NCBI GenBank assembly: GCA_036768485.1
Contig: JAVLUZ010000142.1
Span: forward strand, 18,411,735-18,475,734
Source of the DNA: Mermis nigrescens
Lineage: Eukaryota; Nematoda; Enoplea; Mermithida; Mermithidae
Reading direction: 5' to 3'
Length of the DNA stretch: 64,000 bases
This document shows, piece by piece, positions 32,300 to 43,488 of the stretch (positions are counted from its first letter, which is position 1; the number at the start of each line of letters is the position of its first letter). Below the pieces are notes generated by a model, which searched no databases, was not told where the DNA came from, and was given only the letters and a program-made list of their open reading frames with translations. The translations under genes and the position numbers were made by a program.

Positions 32300-34020
32300 C
32301 TAATTGGTTGGTTGGTCGGTCGGTTGGTTGGTCGGATCGGTTGGTTGGTCGGTCGGTTGGTTGGTTAGTTGGTTGGTTAGTTGGTTGGTTGGTTGGTAAT
32401 TGGTTGTTTGGTTGGTTAGTTGGTTGTTTGGTTAGTTGGTTGGTTGGCTGTTTAGTTTGCTAGTTGGTTGACTGGTTGGTCGGCTGGTTGATTAGTTAAT
32501 TGACTGGTTGGTTGGTTGCTTAGTTGGCTGGTTGGTTGATTGGCTGGCTGGTTGGTTGGTTGGTAGGCTGATTAGTTCGCTTGTTGGTTGACTGGTCGGT
32601 CGGTTGGTTGGTTAGTTGGTTGATTGGTTGGTTGGTTAGTTGGTTGATTAGTTGGTTGGTTAGTTGCTTGGTTGGTTGATTGATTGATTGGTTGGTTGGT
32701 TAGTTGGTTACTTGGTTAGTTGGTTGGTTGTTTAGTTGAGTGGTCGTTTAGTTGGTTGGTTGGTTGGTTGGTTGGTTGGTTGGTTGGTTGGTTGGTTGGT
32801 TGGTTCGATTGGTTCGTTCGTTCGTTGCTTGGTGACTGGGTTGGTTGGTTGGCGGGTGGGTTGGTTGGTTGGTTGGTTAGTTGGTTGGTTACTTGGTTGG
32901 TTGTTTAATTAATTGGTTGGTTGGTTGGTTCGTTTGTTGGTTGGTAGGTGAGTTAGTTGGTTGGTTGGTTAGCCGGTTGGTTGGTTGGTTGTTGATTCTT
33001 TGGTTGGTTGGTTTATTAATTGGTTGGTTGGTTGGCTGTTTAGTTTGCTATTGGTTGACTGGTTGGTTGGTTGGTTGGTTGGCTGATTAGTTAGTTAGTT
33101 GGTTACTTAGTTAGTTGGTTGGTGGGTTGGTTTTTGGTTGGTTGGTTGGCTGGTGGGTTGGTTGGTTGGTTGGTTAGCTGGTTGGTTGGTTGGTTGGTTA
33201 GTTGGTTTGTTGGTTGGCTGGTTAGTTGGTTGGTTGGTTGGTTGGCTGGTTGGTTGGTTGGTTGTTTGTTTTGTTGGTTGGTTGGTAAGTTGGTTGGTTG
33301 GTTGGTTAGCTGATTAGTTGGTTGGTTGGTTGGTTGGTTAGTTAATTGGCTGGTTGGTTAGTTGGCTGGTTGGTTAGTTGGTTGGTTGGTTGTTAGTTTT
33401 GTTGGTTGGTTGGGAAGTTGGCTGATTGGTTGTTTAGTTAGTTAGTTAGTTGGTTGGTTAGTTGGTTAGTTGGTTGGTTGGTTGGTTGGTTGGTTGACTG
33501 GTTGGTTGGTTGGTTGGTTGGCTAATTGGTTGTTTGGTTGGTTAGTTCATTGTTTGGTTGGTTGGTTTGTCGGTTGATAAGTTGGTTGATTGGCTGGCTG
33601 CTTGGTTACTTAGTTTTTAGTTAAGTGGTTAATTGGTTGGCTGGCTTGCTGGTTGGTTGGCTGGCTGGTTGGTTGGTTGGCTGGCTGGTTGGTTGGTCGG
33701 TTGGCTGGTTAGTTGGTTGCTTGCTTGGTTGGTTGGTTAATCGGTTGGTTGGTTGATTGCTTAGTTGTTTGGTTGGTTGGTAAGTTGGTTGATCGGTTGG
33801 TTAGTTACTTAGTTAGTTAGTTAGTTAGTTATGTTATTAGTTACTTATAGTTAGTTGATTGGTTGGTTGGTTGGTTGGTTGGTTAGTTGATTGTTTGGTT
33901 GGTTGGTTGATTGGTTGGTTGGTTGCTTGATAAGTTGGTTGGCTGGTTGGTTAGTTAGTTAGTTAATTAGTTAGTTGGTTGGTTGGTTGGTTGGCTGACT
34001 GGCTGGTTGGTTGTTTAGTT
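31937..34020 (+). repeat. 2.1-kb (TTGG/TTAG)n satellite
   Basis: Continuous tetranucleotide array with TTGG as the main unit. An almost pure (TTAG)n block lies at about 32150-32310, and CTGG, TTGA, TCGG and CTTG variants are scattered through the rest. Higher-order duplications of TTGGTTGGCTGG type are frequent. Forward frames translate as Trp-Leu-Val-Gly repeats up to 69 codons, artefacts of a 12-base codon cycle. It is the longest simple array in the window; its origin could be slippage-driven growth. Confidence 0.95.
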
Positions 34021-35189
34021 GGACTACTGATTGGGCTCTATGTCTAAATAATCCATTTACATTTTTTAGTAATCCTACATTGGTTTTGCAGCGTGTATCT
34101 TCATTTTTTTACAAAAAATTCAGGTGACACCCGCCATTTTCCCAGGTGATACCGAGTGGCCATCAGGTGATACCGGGTTGAACCGGGTTGAGCCCATTGT
34201 CCAGGTGTGGTCCCTATCCACCCTGGATACGGGCCTGAAGTCTTTGCGTTTTGATCTAAATTTTACGCAATATAAAAGAATGCAGAACAGAAAATCTTGA
34301 TTCCTAAGCAAACAATGAAGAAAACTACCAACCAACACTGGCTGGCGTACCCAGTGGGCGGAAGAGTGGAGAATTCCCCCAAGGAAAATTTTGAATTTTT
34401 AGAAATGGAACTATGCAGTTGCATAACGCTGTTCTGCGACGATTTTTTAGAATAAACCCAGCTTCTTCCACTCTGTCCATTCTGTCAACTTAACAACAAA
34501 GAGCTAGAAAGCGCTAGAGTTTTAGTCAATAGAAATTAAAAAGTATGCAAAAAATTTTTGCACTTTGTTTAGATTGCATTTTTTAAAAGCTTTTTAAAAA
34601 CAAAAGATTCGTATCTCATACATTTTAAGAATTTTTTAAGTCATTTGGCATGGAAATGTCAGAAAATTTCAACACTTCAGCGCCAGTTTATATTATCTAT
34701 CAAGTGAATTAAGAATCCAGATTCGGACGATTCATTGAAAATTTTAAGATAAAAACTTGAGATTTCAGTGCTTATTTTGCAAAATTTTCCAGGGCTCTGT
34801 GTCAAACTCCGCTGAGGGCATTTGAGCAAGCCACCCCAGACCCCAGCAGTAAAAGAGAGGTTGTTCCTTGCATTCTGTCTGATCTAAGGTTGTACTTGAG
34901 TAGTAAAACTTGCTCAAACTTTCAGAGAGGGGTGAAAATCAAGAACTTGAAGATAGCTACATAAGTGCTTTAACAAACAATTCTATGGCAAAACAACGAC
35001 AATATGGCTTTGAAACCAGCTTCTTAGAACATTTATGGCGAAGATACAGCCTTTTTAAATTAAAAACAAGTCTTCTGAAGGAAAAAAACTTTAAAAACCC
35101 TTTTTGAGGTCGAGTAACAGTTATAAATGCATAAGAAAGTCAGAAAAACAACTTCAAAGCCTTTCTAAACTGACACGATATGTTTCTGC
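34021..35189. other. Gene-free spacer with an isolated family A right terminus
   Basis: The sequence CTGGATACGGGCCTG at 34223-34237 matches the right end of family A, preceded by CAGGTGATACCGGGTTGAAC-like short repeats (CAGGTGATACCG appears twice, GGGTTGAACC/GGGTTGAGCC). No left terminus is seen between it and the TTGG array. The rest is AT-rich without a gene. Confidence 0.45.
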
Positions 35190-35345
35190 GTCTTAAAAAG
35201 GCTATATAGATAGTTTTTTGAGTCCGAAAAAGGCTGTATAGCAGTGTTATCTCGGCGAAAATGGCTATATAGCTATCAGTTTTGAAAAGCTCAGGGGGAG
35301 TTATAGCCCCTTTCACCCCTACCCATGCCCACTGAGTACTCATGA
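35190..35345 (-). repeat. Family N fragment
   Basis: Contains GGCTATATAGATAGTTTTT, GGCTGTATAGC and GGCTATATAGCTATCAGTTT units followed by a G-rich end and CCCATGCCCACTGAG. Related to 17227-18060 in reverse order of blocks. Confidence 0.55.
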
Positions 35346-35889
35346 AAAAAGTCTAAAAAATTTCATATGCATTTCAATTGTTGCAAGACTATTGCGACGC
35401 TCCGAAAATTGTGCAAAGCGCCAGAAATTTCTCACATTTTCACACGTTTTAGCTAGAAATCGGGCATTTTTAGACAATTCTTGCCATCACATAGGTATTA
35501 ATCAGGAAAGGCCAAAGCTTTAACTTTTAATAAGTCTGTGAAACTTTTAGCTTTACTCTACCAGGACCTGCAATAGTTAAATCGGTGCAGGAAATACATA
35601 TTGATCATCTTAGTCAAGTATCCCAGAACAAGTTATTAATAAAAGAGCAGCAATCGGCGCATAGAATTTTCTGACAGGGGAGCGAAACCCCAAATTTTCC
35701 CAATACTTATTACTTAGGCATCACAAATTGTTAAAAAAATACGTTCATTATGGTTAAAGTATCAGTTTTTCGTCTTCTGGTAACATAATTATTTGTGATC
35801 CGAAGAAAGTTTAAGAATTTTGAAAAATTTCATGAAAAACGCGCTAAATTAGTAAAAGAACGGCACAAAGCAAAGCACCAAAAATAGGA
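35346..35889. other. Gene-free AT-rich spacer
   Basis: I see no gene. A palindrome variant (GTGCAAAGCGCCAGAAATTT) lies near 35413, and a partial one near 35660. Confidence 0.35.
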
Positions 35890-36513
35890 ATTCCTACGTT
35901 TGGTTGACAACTATGTCATTTTGTGTGTGCAGTTAGTTTGCTAGCAGTAAGCGTATATAGAAGCGCTTGGTCGCAGTTTACATAATTTTTCGGATGTGCT
36001 AATTCCATCAGTTGCATTCTTAGAAAGACCGTGGACCTCTTAATTCAAAGTCCAAAGTATTCACCAATAGACGAGGGTCCGTTAATTTCAATATTGGAAA
36101 AACTTTATTAACTTTTTTTATTAATATCGAAAAGGGAGGTTACTGGGATTACTTGAGAGTCCAGATTGGTGCCGCCCATGCGCTGGCACCAATATGAATG
36201 CCAATAGCCAAGCCTTAGCCTAAGACATTGGTAAAACAACCCAGTGAATCTTCAGAATCATTTGCTAAGCTTAGGAATTCGGATTGGCGCCAGCACCCTG
36301 TTTCCACAGCTGTCCAGACATGTTATATTTTTTATCATGCTGAGGGTTTTAATCGCTTATGCGCTAGACTTTGGACTCTTCAAATGTAAATGATAGAATC
36401 AGCGCATTCAAAAACCTGTGAAAACTGCGACCAAGCGCTTCTACACAAGCATAATGCTAGCAAACGTAACAAAACACAAACACAAAAGGCATTTGTCAAC
36501 TAAACGTAGGAAT
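35890..36513. mobile_element. Fold-back element, about 0.6 kb
   Basis: Outer edges ATTCCTACGTTTGGTTGACA and its near complement TGTCAACTAAACGTAGGAAT are inverted. The arms continue inwards for about 110 bp, with GTTTGCTAGCA and AGAAGCGCTTGGTCGCAGTTT repeated in complement on the far side (36420-36465). The centre includes a small inverted pair ATTGGTGCC/GGCACCAAT near 36165-36195. The target duplication is not resolved. Confidence 0.7.
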
Positions 36514-36573
36514 ACCCCGAAAATATAAGTACTCGAGAAATTATTCTAAGAGGTGAAAAATCCTTGTTTTGAT

Positions 36574-37671
36574 TAGAGCTGTGCCGGGGCCGCCTTTTTT
36601 GCCGGGGCCGGGGCCGGGGCTGGGGCCTAGGCCCCGGCGCCGGGGCCGGGGCCTGGCCGGGGCCAAGTAAAGCGTGCTTTACCGTGTTCATAGTACGACC
36701 CTACCCTACCCCTTATACCTATGTACATATATATTCTTGCTAGTAGATATGCGCGTCAAGCGTTAATATTTGTTGGGATTACAAGATATAACAGAACATG
36801 GGCATTGGGAGGCTTGGGACGTGGGCGTGGGGGGTTAGGGGTATGCATCCCCCCAGAAGTTGGAATACCCCCCCCCATAATTCAATTTTTGAAATTTTTT
36901 TGCTTTTTTAGCGATTTTTTGATGCCAAGGGATAGTGCTCGACGAGAAACGTCGGAAAATGGTGTTTTTCATCACCACTTCCCAGAAATTTTTTCACACT
37001 CCCAAAATTTCGGTGCTGCCCACCTATGGTCTAGAGACCCCCAGAATTCACACTCTCCCCCAAAAAAAAATCCGCTAGACGCCCCAGAAATTGATTTTCA
37101 GAATTTTTTTGTGTTTCTGCGATTTTTTGATGCTAATGGATAGCTCTCATTGAGAAACGGAAGAAAATGGTGTTTTTTCGCCCTACCATATATTATCAGG
37201 CGCTTTTCGACTTCGAAAAGTTTTGGAACCCTATAATTTTTGAGCGGCCCATGTATGGATTTAACTCCTCTGACTTGGACGCGTTTTTCAATTAGCTTTA
37301 CTTCGCACTTTTTGAGGCTTATTATTCTATTTGTTCTGATAGACGTAGCTGTCTGCTACCCTGCTACCAAGCAAGCTGGAAAGCTCGGCTATATGAATTG
37401 CAATTCAAAATATGTCAATTTTGATTATTAACTAGAAATTTGCACCAACCTGACATAATAAAATAAAGATTTGAATTAGCAAGATGTGTGGTGTTGCTTG
37501 AAATCGAGCTTGAAGGTAAATCTGCTCAAAACATTATCAATTTTCTACATTATAATTAATTATAACACTGGCCCCGGCCCCGGTGCTGGGGCCAGCCTGG
37601 CCCTGCCCGGGGCCGGGGCCTAGGCCCCGGCGCCGGGGCCGGGGCCGGGGCCTGGCCCCGGCACAGCTCTA
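36574..37671 (+). mobile_element. hAT-like element with GGGGCC arrays (1.1 kb)
   Basis: Ends TAGAGCTGTGCCGGGGCC and GGCCCCGGCACAGCTCTA are perfect inverted repeats. Perfect 8-bp duplication GTTTTGAT at 36566-36573 and 37672-37679. Each end continues into GGGGCC/CCGGGG hexamer arrays (36585-36665 and 37567-37660). The centre holds two family B-like copies in tandem (about 36800-37030 and 37031-37256) and a non-coding stretch. No transposase. Confidence 0.9.
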
Positions 37672-38600
37672 GTTTTGATTACAAACTACTCTGTTGACGT
37701 GAAAATGTTTCTTGGCAACAAGGGTGCCGGCCGACCCGCTGCACCCTCTAAATCACCGTTTTTTCCACTTTTTGGTCTATTTGTCAACCAAAATTTTGGA
37801 AAATGGAAAAAATTTTCGGGCTTGGTTGGCATTTGTGGAAAATTTTTGTTATGTTAAAATGCGTTTAGAGAAGCAAAACATCAACAAAATTTTGGTGCTT
37901 CGCGCCAAATTGATTTAATTATTACTTTTTATTAATCTTATGCCGCACCGCACCAATTGCAGCATTTTTATCGACTATCTGGTCTAGAACTTCACTATGA
38001 TTGAAAATCCTTATCTTATGCACGGATTTGGTTAGCTTTTGTAATGTGAAAATGCGTTTTACAGAGGTGAAACTTCAAAAATTTTGGCGCTTTGCGCCTA
38101 ATTGATTTAATTCTTACTTGTTTTTAATTTTTAAGCGTGCTGCGCCAATTGCAGCATTTTTATTGGCAATCTGGTCTGGAACTTCACTACGATTGAAAAT
38201 CCTTGGCTAAACTTAAGAATATGGTACTTTTGGAAAAGGTACAAAACGAATACGGAATGCCAAAATTTTTTTGCCAAAACGGTAGAACATGATAAATTGA
38301 AGCGCTGGAAAAAGAATTTGGTGAAAATCTGAGCCTTACTTGCAAAGTTGCAGGCAACTCTCGATTTGAGTGTTGCGTGGGACGATTAAACGGCTCGATC
38401 CAAGGACTTATATACACATTTGTCAGAAATAAATAATATGGGCTGAAATTACGGAAGGAAGCATAGCGATGAAGTAAAAAAAGAAAAAAGTGCGGAAAGC
38501 TGTTTGAAATTTTGAAAAAGAAAAAAAATTTCATTTTTTTGCTTGTTTTTTCGGTTTTACTCGATAATATATACGAAAATCTAAGTTTTTGCTTCTGTTA
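37672..38600 (+). repeat. Family K tandem units
   Basis: Two units of about 195 bp near 37870 and 38065. Each has an inverted palindrome (GGTGCTTCGCGCCAAATTGAT and GGCGCTTTGCGCCTAATTGAT), CACCAATTGCAGCATTTTTAT or its variant, and CTTCACTACGATTGAAAATCC. A third, diverged unit is at 42050-42240 on the far side of the Merlin gene. An open frame of 115 codons at 38187-38534 (minus) has no recognisable domain. Confidence 0.55.
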
Positions 38601-38604
38601 TACT

Positions 38605-38815
38605 CAGGCTTAGGCTTAGTATATCTGAAAAGGTGTTTCAGGCTGCTTAGGTCGAGGTCGCTCCCGCTCAGGTCGATGTATAGATGCTTAGGTCGATGCA
38701 TAGATGCTCAGATCGATGTATAGATGCTTGGGTCGATGTATCAATGCTTAGATCGATGTATAGATGCTTAGGTCGATGTATAGATGCTTAGGTCGACGTA
38801 AATTGGGTATCTACA
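38605..38815 (+). repeat. 20-bp tandem array upstream of the Merlin gene
   Basis: GGCTTAGGCTTAGT at 38609 leads into GGTCGAGGTCGCTCCCGCT and then about seven copies of a 20-bp unit, TAGATGCTTAGGTCGATGTA, from 38669. A shorter array with the same leader is at 47930-48090. It could be the subterminal repeat of a transposon end. Confidence 0.8.
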
Positions 38816-40245
38816 TGTGATTCTGCATTCAGCTGTTTGAATCTTCAAATACTTAAGTCAAGATGTTCGCTTAGGTCAAGAAGAATCTAATTAAAGAAAC
38901 CCATAGCTTTCGTAATATTGATCATAGACGAATGAAATTTTTTTTCTGCGCTTTCTTTCAACATGTTCTAAGTACTGAGCAAAAAATCTGCTCTTCTGAA
39001 GTTTGTTTTTCGGTATTCTGGAAGTACCATATTCTTAAGTTACTCCAAAATCCGGCTTAATTCTAGAATAGATAGAAGTCACAGAATTTAAATTAATGGG
39101 GATTTATCGAAAGATCAGCTGATGTAAGGAAGATATTGAAAAGAAATTATCGGCGGAAAGCATTTAGAAGGGGAGAAATTGAGGAATGAAGTTGTAAAGT
39201 GATAGATGCACAAAGCATGGGAAGGCGACTGCCGTAAACGGCGCATTGATTGATCTAATGTATACTGATGCATACGTTTGTTTGTATGTACATAGGCACG
39301 CAATGATTAGGGAAGGCGACTGGGAAATCGTCGGAATGATTGATCGAATTGTCTTGTGTACATAGGTATGTAACTAGGTACAGAGGTAATATGTACCTTC
39401 ATTAGCGAAGGCGACGGCGATAATGCTGACGATTGATGAATCTATGATGAATTAAAGAAGAACAGGATTGATCAAATAGTCTTGTGTACATAGGTATGGA
39501 AGTAGGGACATAGGTAATATGTATGTACATTCATTAGCGAAGGCAACGGGGATAATGCTGACAATTGATGAATCTATTATGAATTAAAGAAGAACAGGTT
39601 AATTCGAACATACGTGCACACGATGAACGTTTATAAAGGACGTAGGTACAGAACTATCCACAATGCATTTATTGGTTTCTATGTATAGCTTGAACGAACT
39701 TGATATACTTAAATGAATACACTGCGATCGGTCGATGTAAGTTTACATGACTATTTTAGGAGAATGTAAGTTAGGCGCATTTACTGTTGCCTTGATAGAA
39801 CAATCCGTCCATAGTGCATTGGATAAAAGTTGTGCATACATTACAGGCAGGTGATCTGTGGAACACATCTGAGTGACAATTCTTCATGTACTGTAGGGTG
39901 GTAGATTAGTAATCTATTGCTCGCGTGGAAGTCGACGTAGGTTCTCTATGCAAATTTTTTAATATCATGAGTGATTTAGGGAATAGGCGCTTGTTCGGTT
40001 GCGAGAATTATTTATTACGGATAGTTTTATAATAGTAACCTAATGCTCACGTGTGAGTCGACGTTGCATTTCTATGCAAATTTGTTTTCAATCATGAGTG
40101 ATTTACGTAATAGATGTTTGTTTCGGACGGTAGAATTGCGCATTCCGGTTATTTACGCTGTACCGTGCTGCTGTGTGAAAAGTATTACGTATATTAGATT
40201 GTTTATCAAAATTGTTGATGCTTGCGCTGTTACTGCGTAATAACC
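38816..40245 (+). other. Upstream region of the Merlin transposase gene with tandem duplications
   Basis: No separate gene. Two copies of a unit of about 126 bp (CATTAGCGAAGGCGACGG, GATAATGCTGAC, TTGATGAATCTAT, GAATTAAAGAAGAACAGG) lie at about 39385-39620, with a more distant variant near 39215-39340. Two copies of a unit of about 115 bp (GTGGAAGTCGACGTAGGTT / GTGTGAGTCGACGTTGCATT, ATCATGAGTGATTTA) lie at about 39910-40140, just before the start codon. This may be the element's 5' region, but no inverted terminus was located. Confidence 0.5.
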
Positions 40246-41862
40246 ATGTTTCTTAATCTTAGAGAAATTAATGAACTAACCGAAGATTCGGTGAAACTGT
40301 TACAGTGGCTACAAGATTTACAATTAGTACCGAAGGAGCCGGATTATAAATGTGATAGGTGTGGTGGAACATTGAAATTGTATGAATTGAAAGCGGCTAT
40401 TGATGGACGGGTATGGCGATGTCCAAATACGGTTTCAAAAAATAAGCAGAAAAGACGATTATGCAGAAATCAGATATCGTTTCGACGTGGCACATTTTTT
40501 GAACGCTCGAAACTATCGATACACGAAATTGTAGCATTTGTTAATTTGTGGGTATATGGTGCGGGATTAGACCTAATCGCGGTTCAGCTTAGACTAGCGG
40601 CTACGACTCTAGTGGATTGGGCGTCGTTTTGTCGAGAAGTGTTACTACAAACTTTGCTCGAGAATCCGGAAAAGATTGGAGGCCCAGGTCAGATCGTCGA
40701 AATCGATGAATCCAAGTTTGGTAAACGCAAGTACAATAAGGGGCGTTCCGTTGATGGGCAGTGGGTATTCGGAGGTTACGAGCGAGGTACTGGGCGAGTG
40801 TTTCTCATTGCAGTAAATCAGCGAAGTTCGTCAGAGCTGATTCCTATTACTAAAGGAGTGGGTGTTGCCTGAACGACGATAATAAGCGACTGCTGGAAGG
40901 CATACGACTGCCTGGATCAGCACGGATATCAACATTTAAAAGTGAGTATGAAATTATACTTCAGTAATAATAATAATTAAGTCAGGCAAACCATCCGGTT
41001 ATCATATTTTATTGTTAGGGTTAGTTACAAAGGGAAGGATTCCATATAATTAAGAAATTATACTATTTTTATACTTATTTAGTGAGGGTGAGTTAGAAAG
41101 AGAAGGATTCCATATAATTAAGAAATTATACTTCAGTAAATATAATTATTAAGTCATGCAAACCATCCGGTTATCATTTTTTTTTGATTACATATAATGA
41201 AGGAGAAAAAAGAAAAAAGACGCGGAAAGCTGTTTGAAATTACGAAAAAAACTTTAAAAAATTTCATATTTCTAGCAAGTTTTTTTATATTGTTTTTTTA
41301 TAATTACATATAATGCGACAAATAAGGGTGCTAACGTCATATTCTCCTATGTCTCTTCTAATATTTATTTTTTAGGCTTAGGCTTAGTATGTGCTCTTCA
41401 CATTGGTGCCGGGGATGATGTAAGCCTGAGACAAATGGGGCGAAAATTGCGAGCGAGCGAAGCGAGCGAAGCAATTTTTGCCCCATCTTTTTCTTAGGCT
41501 TAGATCATCCCCTGGCACCAATCTGAAGACGCACGATGCACAGAGCCCTAAAATACCTAATTAGTCCTTTCATGCAGGTAAACCATAGCATAACGTTCAA
41601 AGATAAAGAGACGGGCGCCCATACGAATGCGATAGAGTCAACCTGGAGAGCGGCAAAGGCAGTGTGCACATCCTCGAACCGCAAAAAGTCGCATATTCCC
41701 GGCAACCTGGCTAAATACATGTTCTTGAAGAAGTGTCAAGAGTGTAAACTCGACCGTACGGTGGAATTTTTGAAGTTGGCAGCCCGATTGTACGACCCCT
41801 TGAAGAAACGAGAAGTTCAATTACCCGAATACGATTCAAGCGATAGTGAAGACGTTGATTAA
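40246..41862 (+). CDS. Merlin-superfamily transposase, two exons, one in-frame stop
   Basis: DDE transposase of the Merlin superfamily (relatives of bacterial IS1016/ISXO2), which cuts and pastes its own element. Exon 1 is 40246-40941, exon 2 is 41578-41862; joined, 326 codon positions. A zinc-ribbon-like set of cysteines lies at 36, 39, 59 and 73 (CDRCGG, WRCPN, RRLC). Catalytic acids: Asp154 in VEIDESKFGKRKYNKG, Asp215 in IISDCWKAY, and Glu252 in GAHTNAIESTW. The intron (40942-41577) has GTGAGT and ATGCAG borders, is phase 0, and falls exactly at the conserved VNHS motif. Codon 209 is TGA (40870-40872); reading the neighbouring bases one phase over gives WVLP, so two compensating single-base changes near 40855-40872 probably disabled it. 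The start is the first ATG (40246, context TAACCATGT). Otherwise the gene is remarkably complete. Confidence 0.88.
40942..41577 (+). other. Intron of the Merlin transposase gene
   Basis: 636 bp with GT-AG borders. It contains a duplicated segment with a period of about 173 bp (AAGTCAGGCAAACCATCCGG at 40979, AAGTCATGCAAACCATCCGG near 41152), a GGAAAGCTGTTTGAAATT block also present near 38485, a GGCTTAGGCTTAGT leader like those at 38609 and 47930, and the palindromic repeat at 41401-41522. Confidence 0.75.
41401..41522. repeat. 122-bp palindromic miniature repeat in the Merlin intron
   Basis: CATTGGTGCCGGGGATGAT at the left is the near complement of ATCATCCCCTGGCACCAAT at the right. The arms continue through TAAGCCTGAG/CTTAGGCTTA and GGGGCGAAAATTGC/GCAATTTTTGCCCC to a centre of GAGCGAGCGAAGCGAGCGAA. 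The whole unit could fold into one hairpin in RNA or single-stranded DNA. Confidence 0.85.
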
Positions 41863-41868
41863 GGTGAG

Positions 41869-42046
41869 AATAGCGTTTTTATGCGAATTCAAGTAGGATT
41901 CTTTAATATAAAAGTTGAAAAAACAGACGGAAATTATAAATTAAAAAAATTTTATTTTAATTTTTTTTTGCAATCAAAAGCTTTCCGTCTGTTTTTTCAA
42001 CTTTTATTTTAAAGATACCTGCTTGAAATCGCATAAAAACGCTGTT
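41869..42046. repeat. Long hairpin directly after the Merlin stop codon
   Basis: Arms 41869-41934 and 41981-42046 are inverted copies with few mismatches (AGCGTTTTTATGCG, AAAAGTTGAAAAAACAGACGG and complements), separated by an AT-rich loop of about 46 bp. It begins seven bases after the transposase TAA. It could be a small inserted inverted-repeat element or part of the Merlin 3' end. Confidence 0.85.
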
Positions 42047-43326
42047 TTTTTGAAATCTGGGACATGGAGCTATTCTAGAATTCGCCCAATCCTTACCTTC
42101 TGCACGTATTTGGTTAGTTTTTGTAATGCACAAATGATTTTAGAGAGCTAAAATTTCACAATTTTCTTGCGCTTCGCGGCATTTGATAAATTAGTTTTAA
42201 TTGTCATAAAGCGACCTCAGAATTCGCTAAAATGCTTCACTGAAGGAAGGACATTCAAGTTTTAACAGATATAACGTATACTGATCGTGATGTTTATAGA
42301 AGAGCGCGAAATTTTTATATAAAAAGTGCATCAAACACCGCTATGGCGCTATTACGTAAGGTACATAGGATTTTCTACTTATAAAACACTGATTTCTTCA
42401 ACGCAGGCGCTCTATTTTTAAAACGTTTTTAGACCTCACACAAAAACGTGGAAAAGGGTTGGAAAAAGTGAAAAACAATTGTCGGGTCTGGTCTATAATG
42501 CCAATCAAATCGCTTGGAAAAACCGATGCTGCTAAATACGCGCCTAGGCGAGACCATCAATAAAAAGCGTTAAAAATGAAAATCAATCGACATTATGGAA
42601 TTTTAACTGTCTAACGCATTTGTGCGCTACAAAAATTTACCGCAATGCGAACCAAGTCCGAATTTTTTCCAGATCTCGAAATTTCGGCCAGCGAAATACC
42701 CGTAAATGTGGAAGGAAAGGTGAGAACAACTTTGAATGATAAGCAAGGTTACAGTAACTGCTCGAAAATGTTGCCATTCATGCACGGCTAAACGTGCAAT
42801 CACGAAAAAACAGGCAAATTTACAACATTGATTCAGCTATCGCTGATTTACTTTTTTAGAAAACGCAAATTCAACAATGGGTATTCCGGGCCCCTAATTC
42901 CAAATTTTTAATCAAAATGGCTGGATCGGGCTAATCTCTTGAAGATCGGATTACAATAAAAAGTTTTGGTGGCTTCTGCGAGTTTTGTTATGCCAAATGC
43001 CATGGAGCAATATTTTTTAAGCCGTTCTGCGTTGGCACGTTAGTCAAAAAGCGCCTTCGTTAACGTTATCGTCAATAAAAATTTCCGAAATAACGATAAC
43101 GGCTTGCTAACGAAGGCTCACATGGCGTCGTTGACGACATGAAACTTTTATTTTTTTATTGTGCGATTTCCTCAAAAAATGCCTCAGATTAGATGGAAAA
43201 TGCTGTTGGCATAAGCGTTGATTTAAAATCATAGATCATAAAGCAACATGAACATGTGCGCGCATATACATACATACGTACCTATGTATGTACATTACAT
43301 ATATATCCTGCTCATATACGTATGTA
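42047..43326. other. Gene-free spacer with family K fragment and hairpin
   Basis: Bases 42050-42240 hold a family K unit (TTTGGTTAGTTTTTGTAATG, TTGCGCTTCGCGGC). Bases 43053-43071 and 43094-43117 form a strong stem (GCCTTCGTTAACGTTATCG against CGATAACGG...CGAAGGC). TATG/CATA-rich sequence lies at 43260-43330. No gene is supportable. Confidence 0.45.
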
Positions 43327-43334
43327 TGTACATA

Positions 43335-43480
43335 CAGGGGCGGATGTGGGGGGCGGCCGCCCCTCCCCCCCCCCCCCCATAGGCCCAAAACAGAAATGGC
43401 ATTTTGCGTCACTAATTTTTCCGCCCAGAGGTTCCGCCTCCCCCTTAGGGGTACCGCCGGCCCCATAGATCCTGCAACTG
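43335..43480 (-). mobile_element. hAT-like miniature element, family C
   Basis: The copy is 146 bp. Starts CAGGGGCGGATGTGG and ends GATCCTGCAACTG. Perfect duplication TGTACATA at 43327-43334 and 43481-43488. The interior GCGGCCGCCCC and a GGTTCCGCC-TAGGGGTACC block match 45437-45636. Confidence 0.85.
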
Positions 43481-43488
43481 TGTACATA

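Noticed and set aside
32148..32310. (TTAG)n block as a telomeric repeat
   Set aside because: Arthropod telomeres use the five-base TTAGG. This is a four-base unit inside a TTGG array.
32720..33313. Three plus-strand hydrophobic frames in the TTGG array
   Set aside because: Same artefact of the tetranucleotide repeat, in the other orientation.
36500..36691. Pro/Arg/Ala-rich minus-strand frame
   Set aside because: Translation of the GGGGCC array at the end of a hAT-like element.
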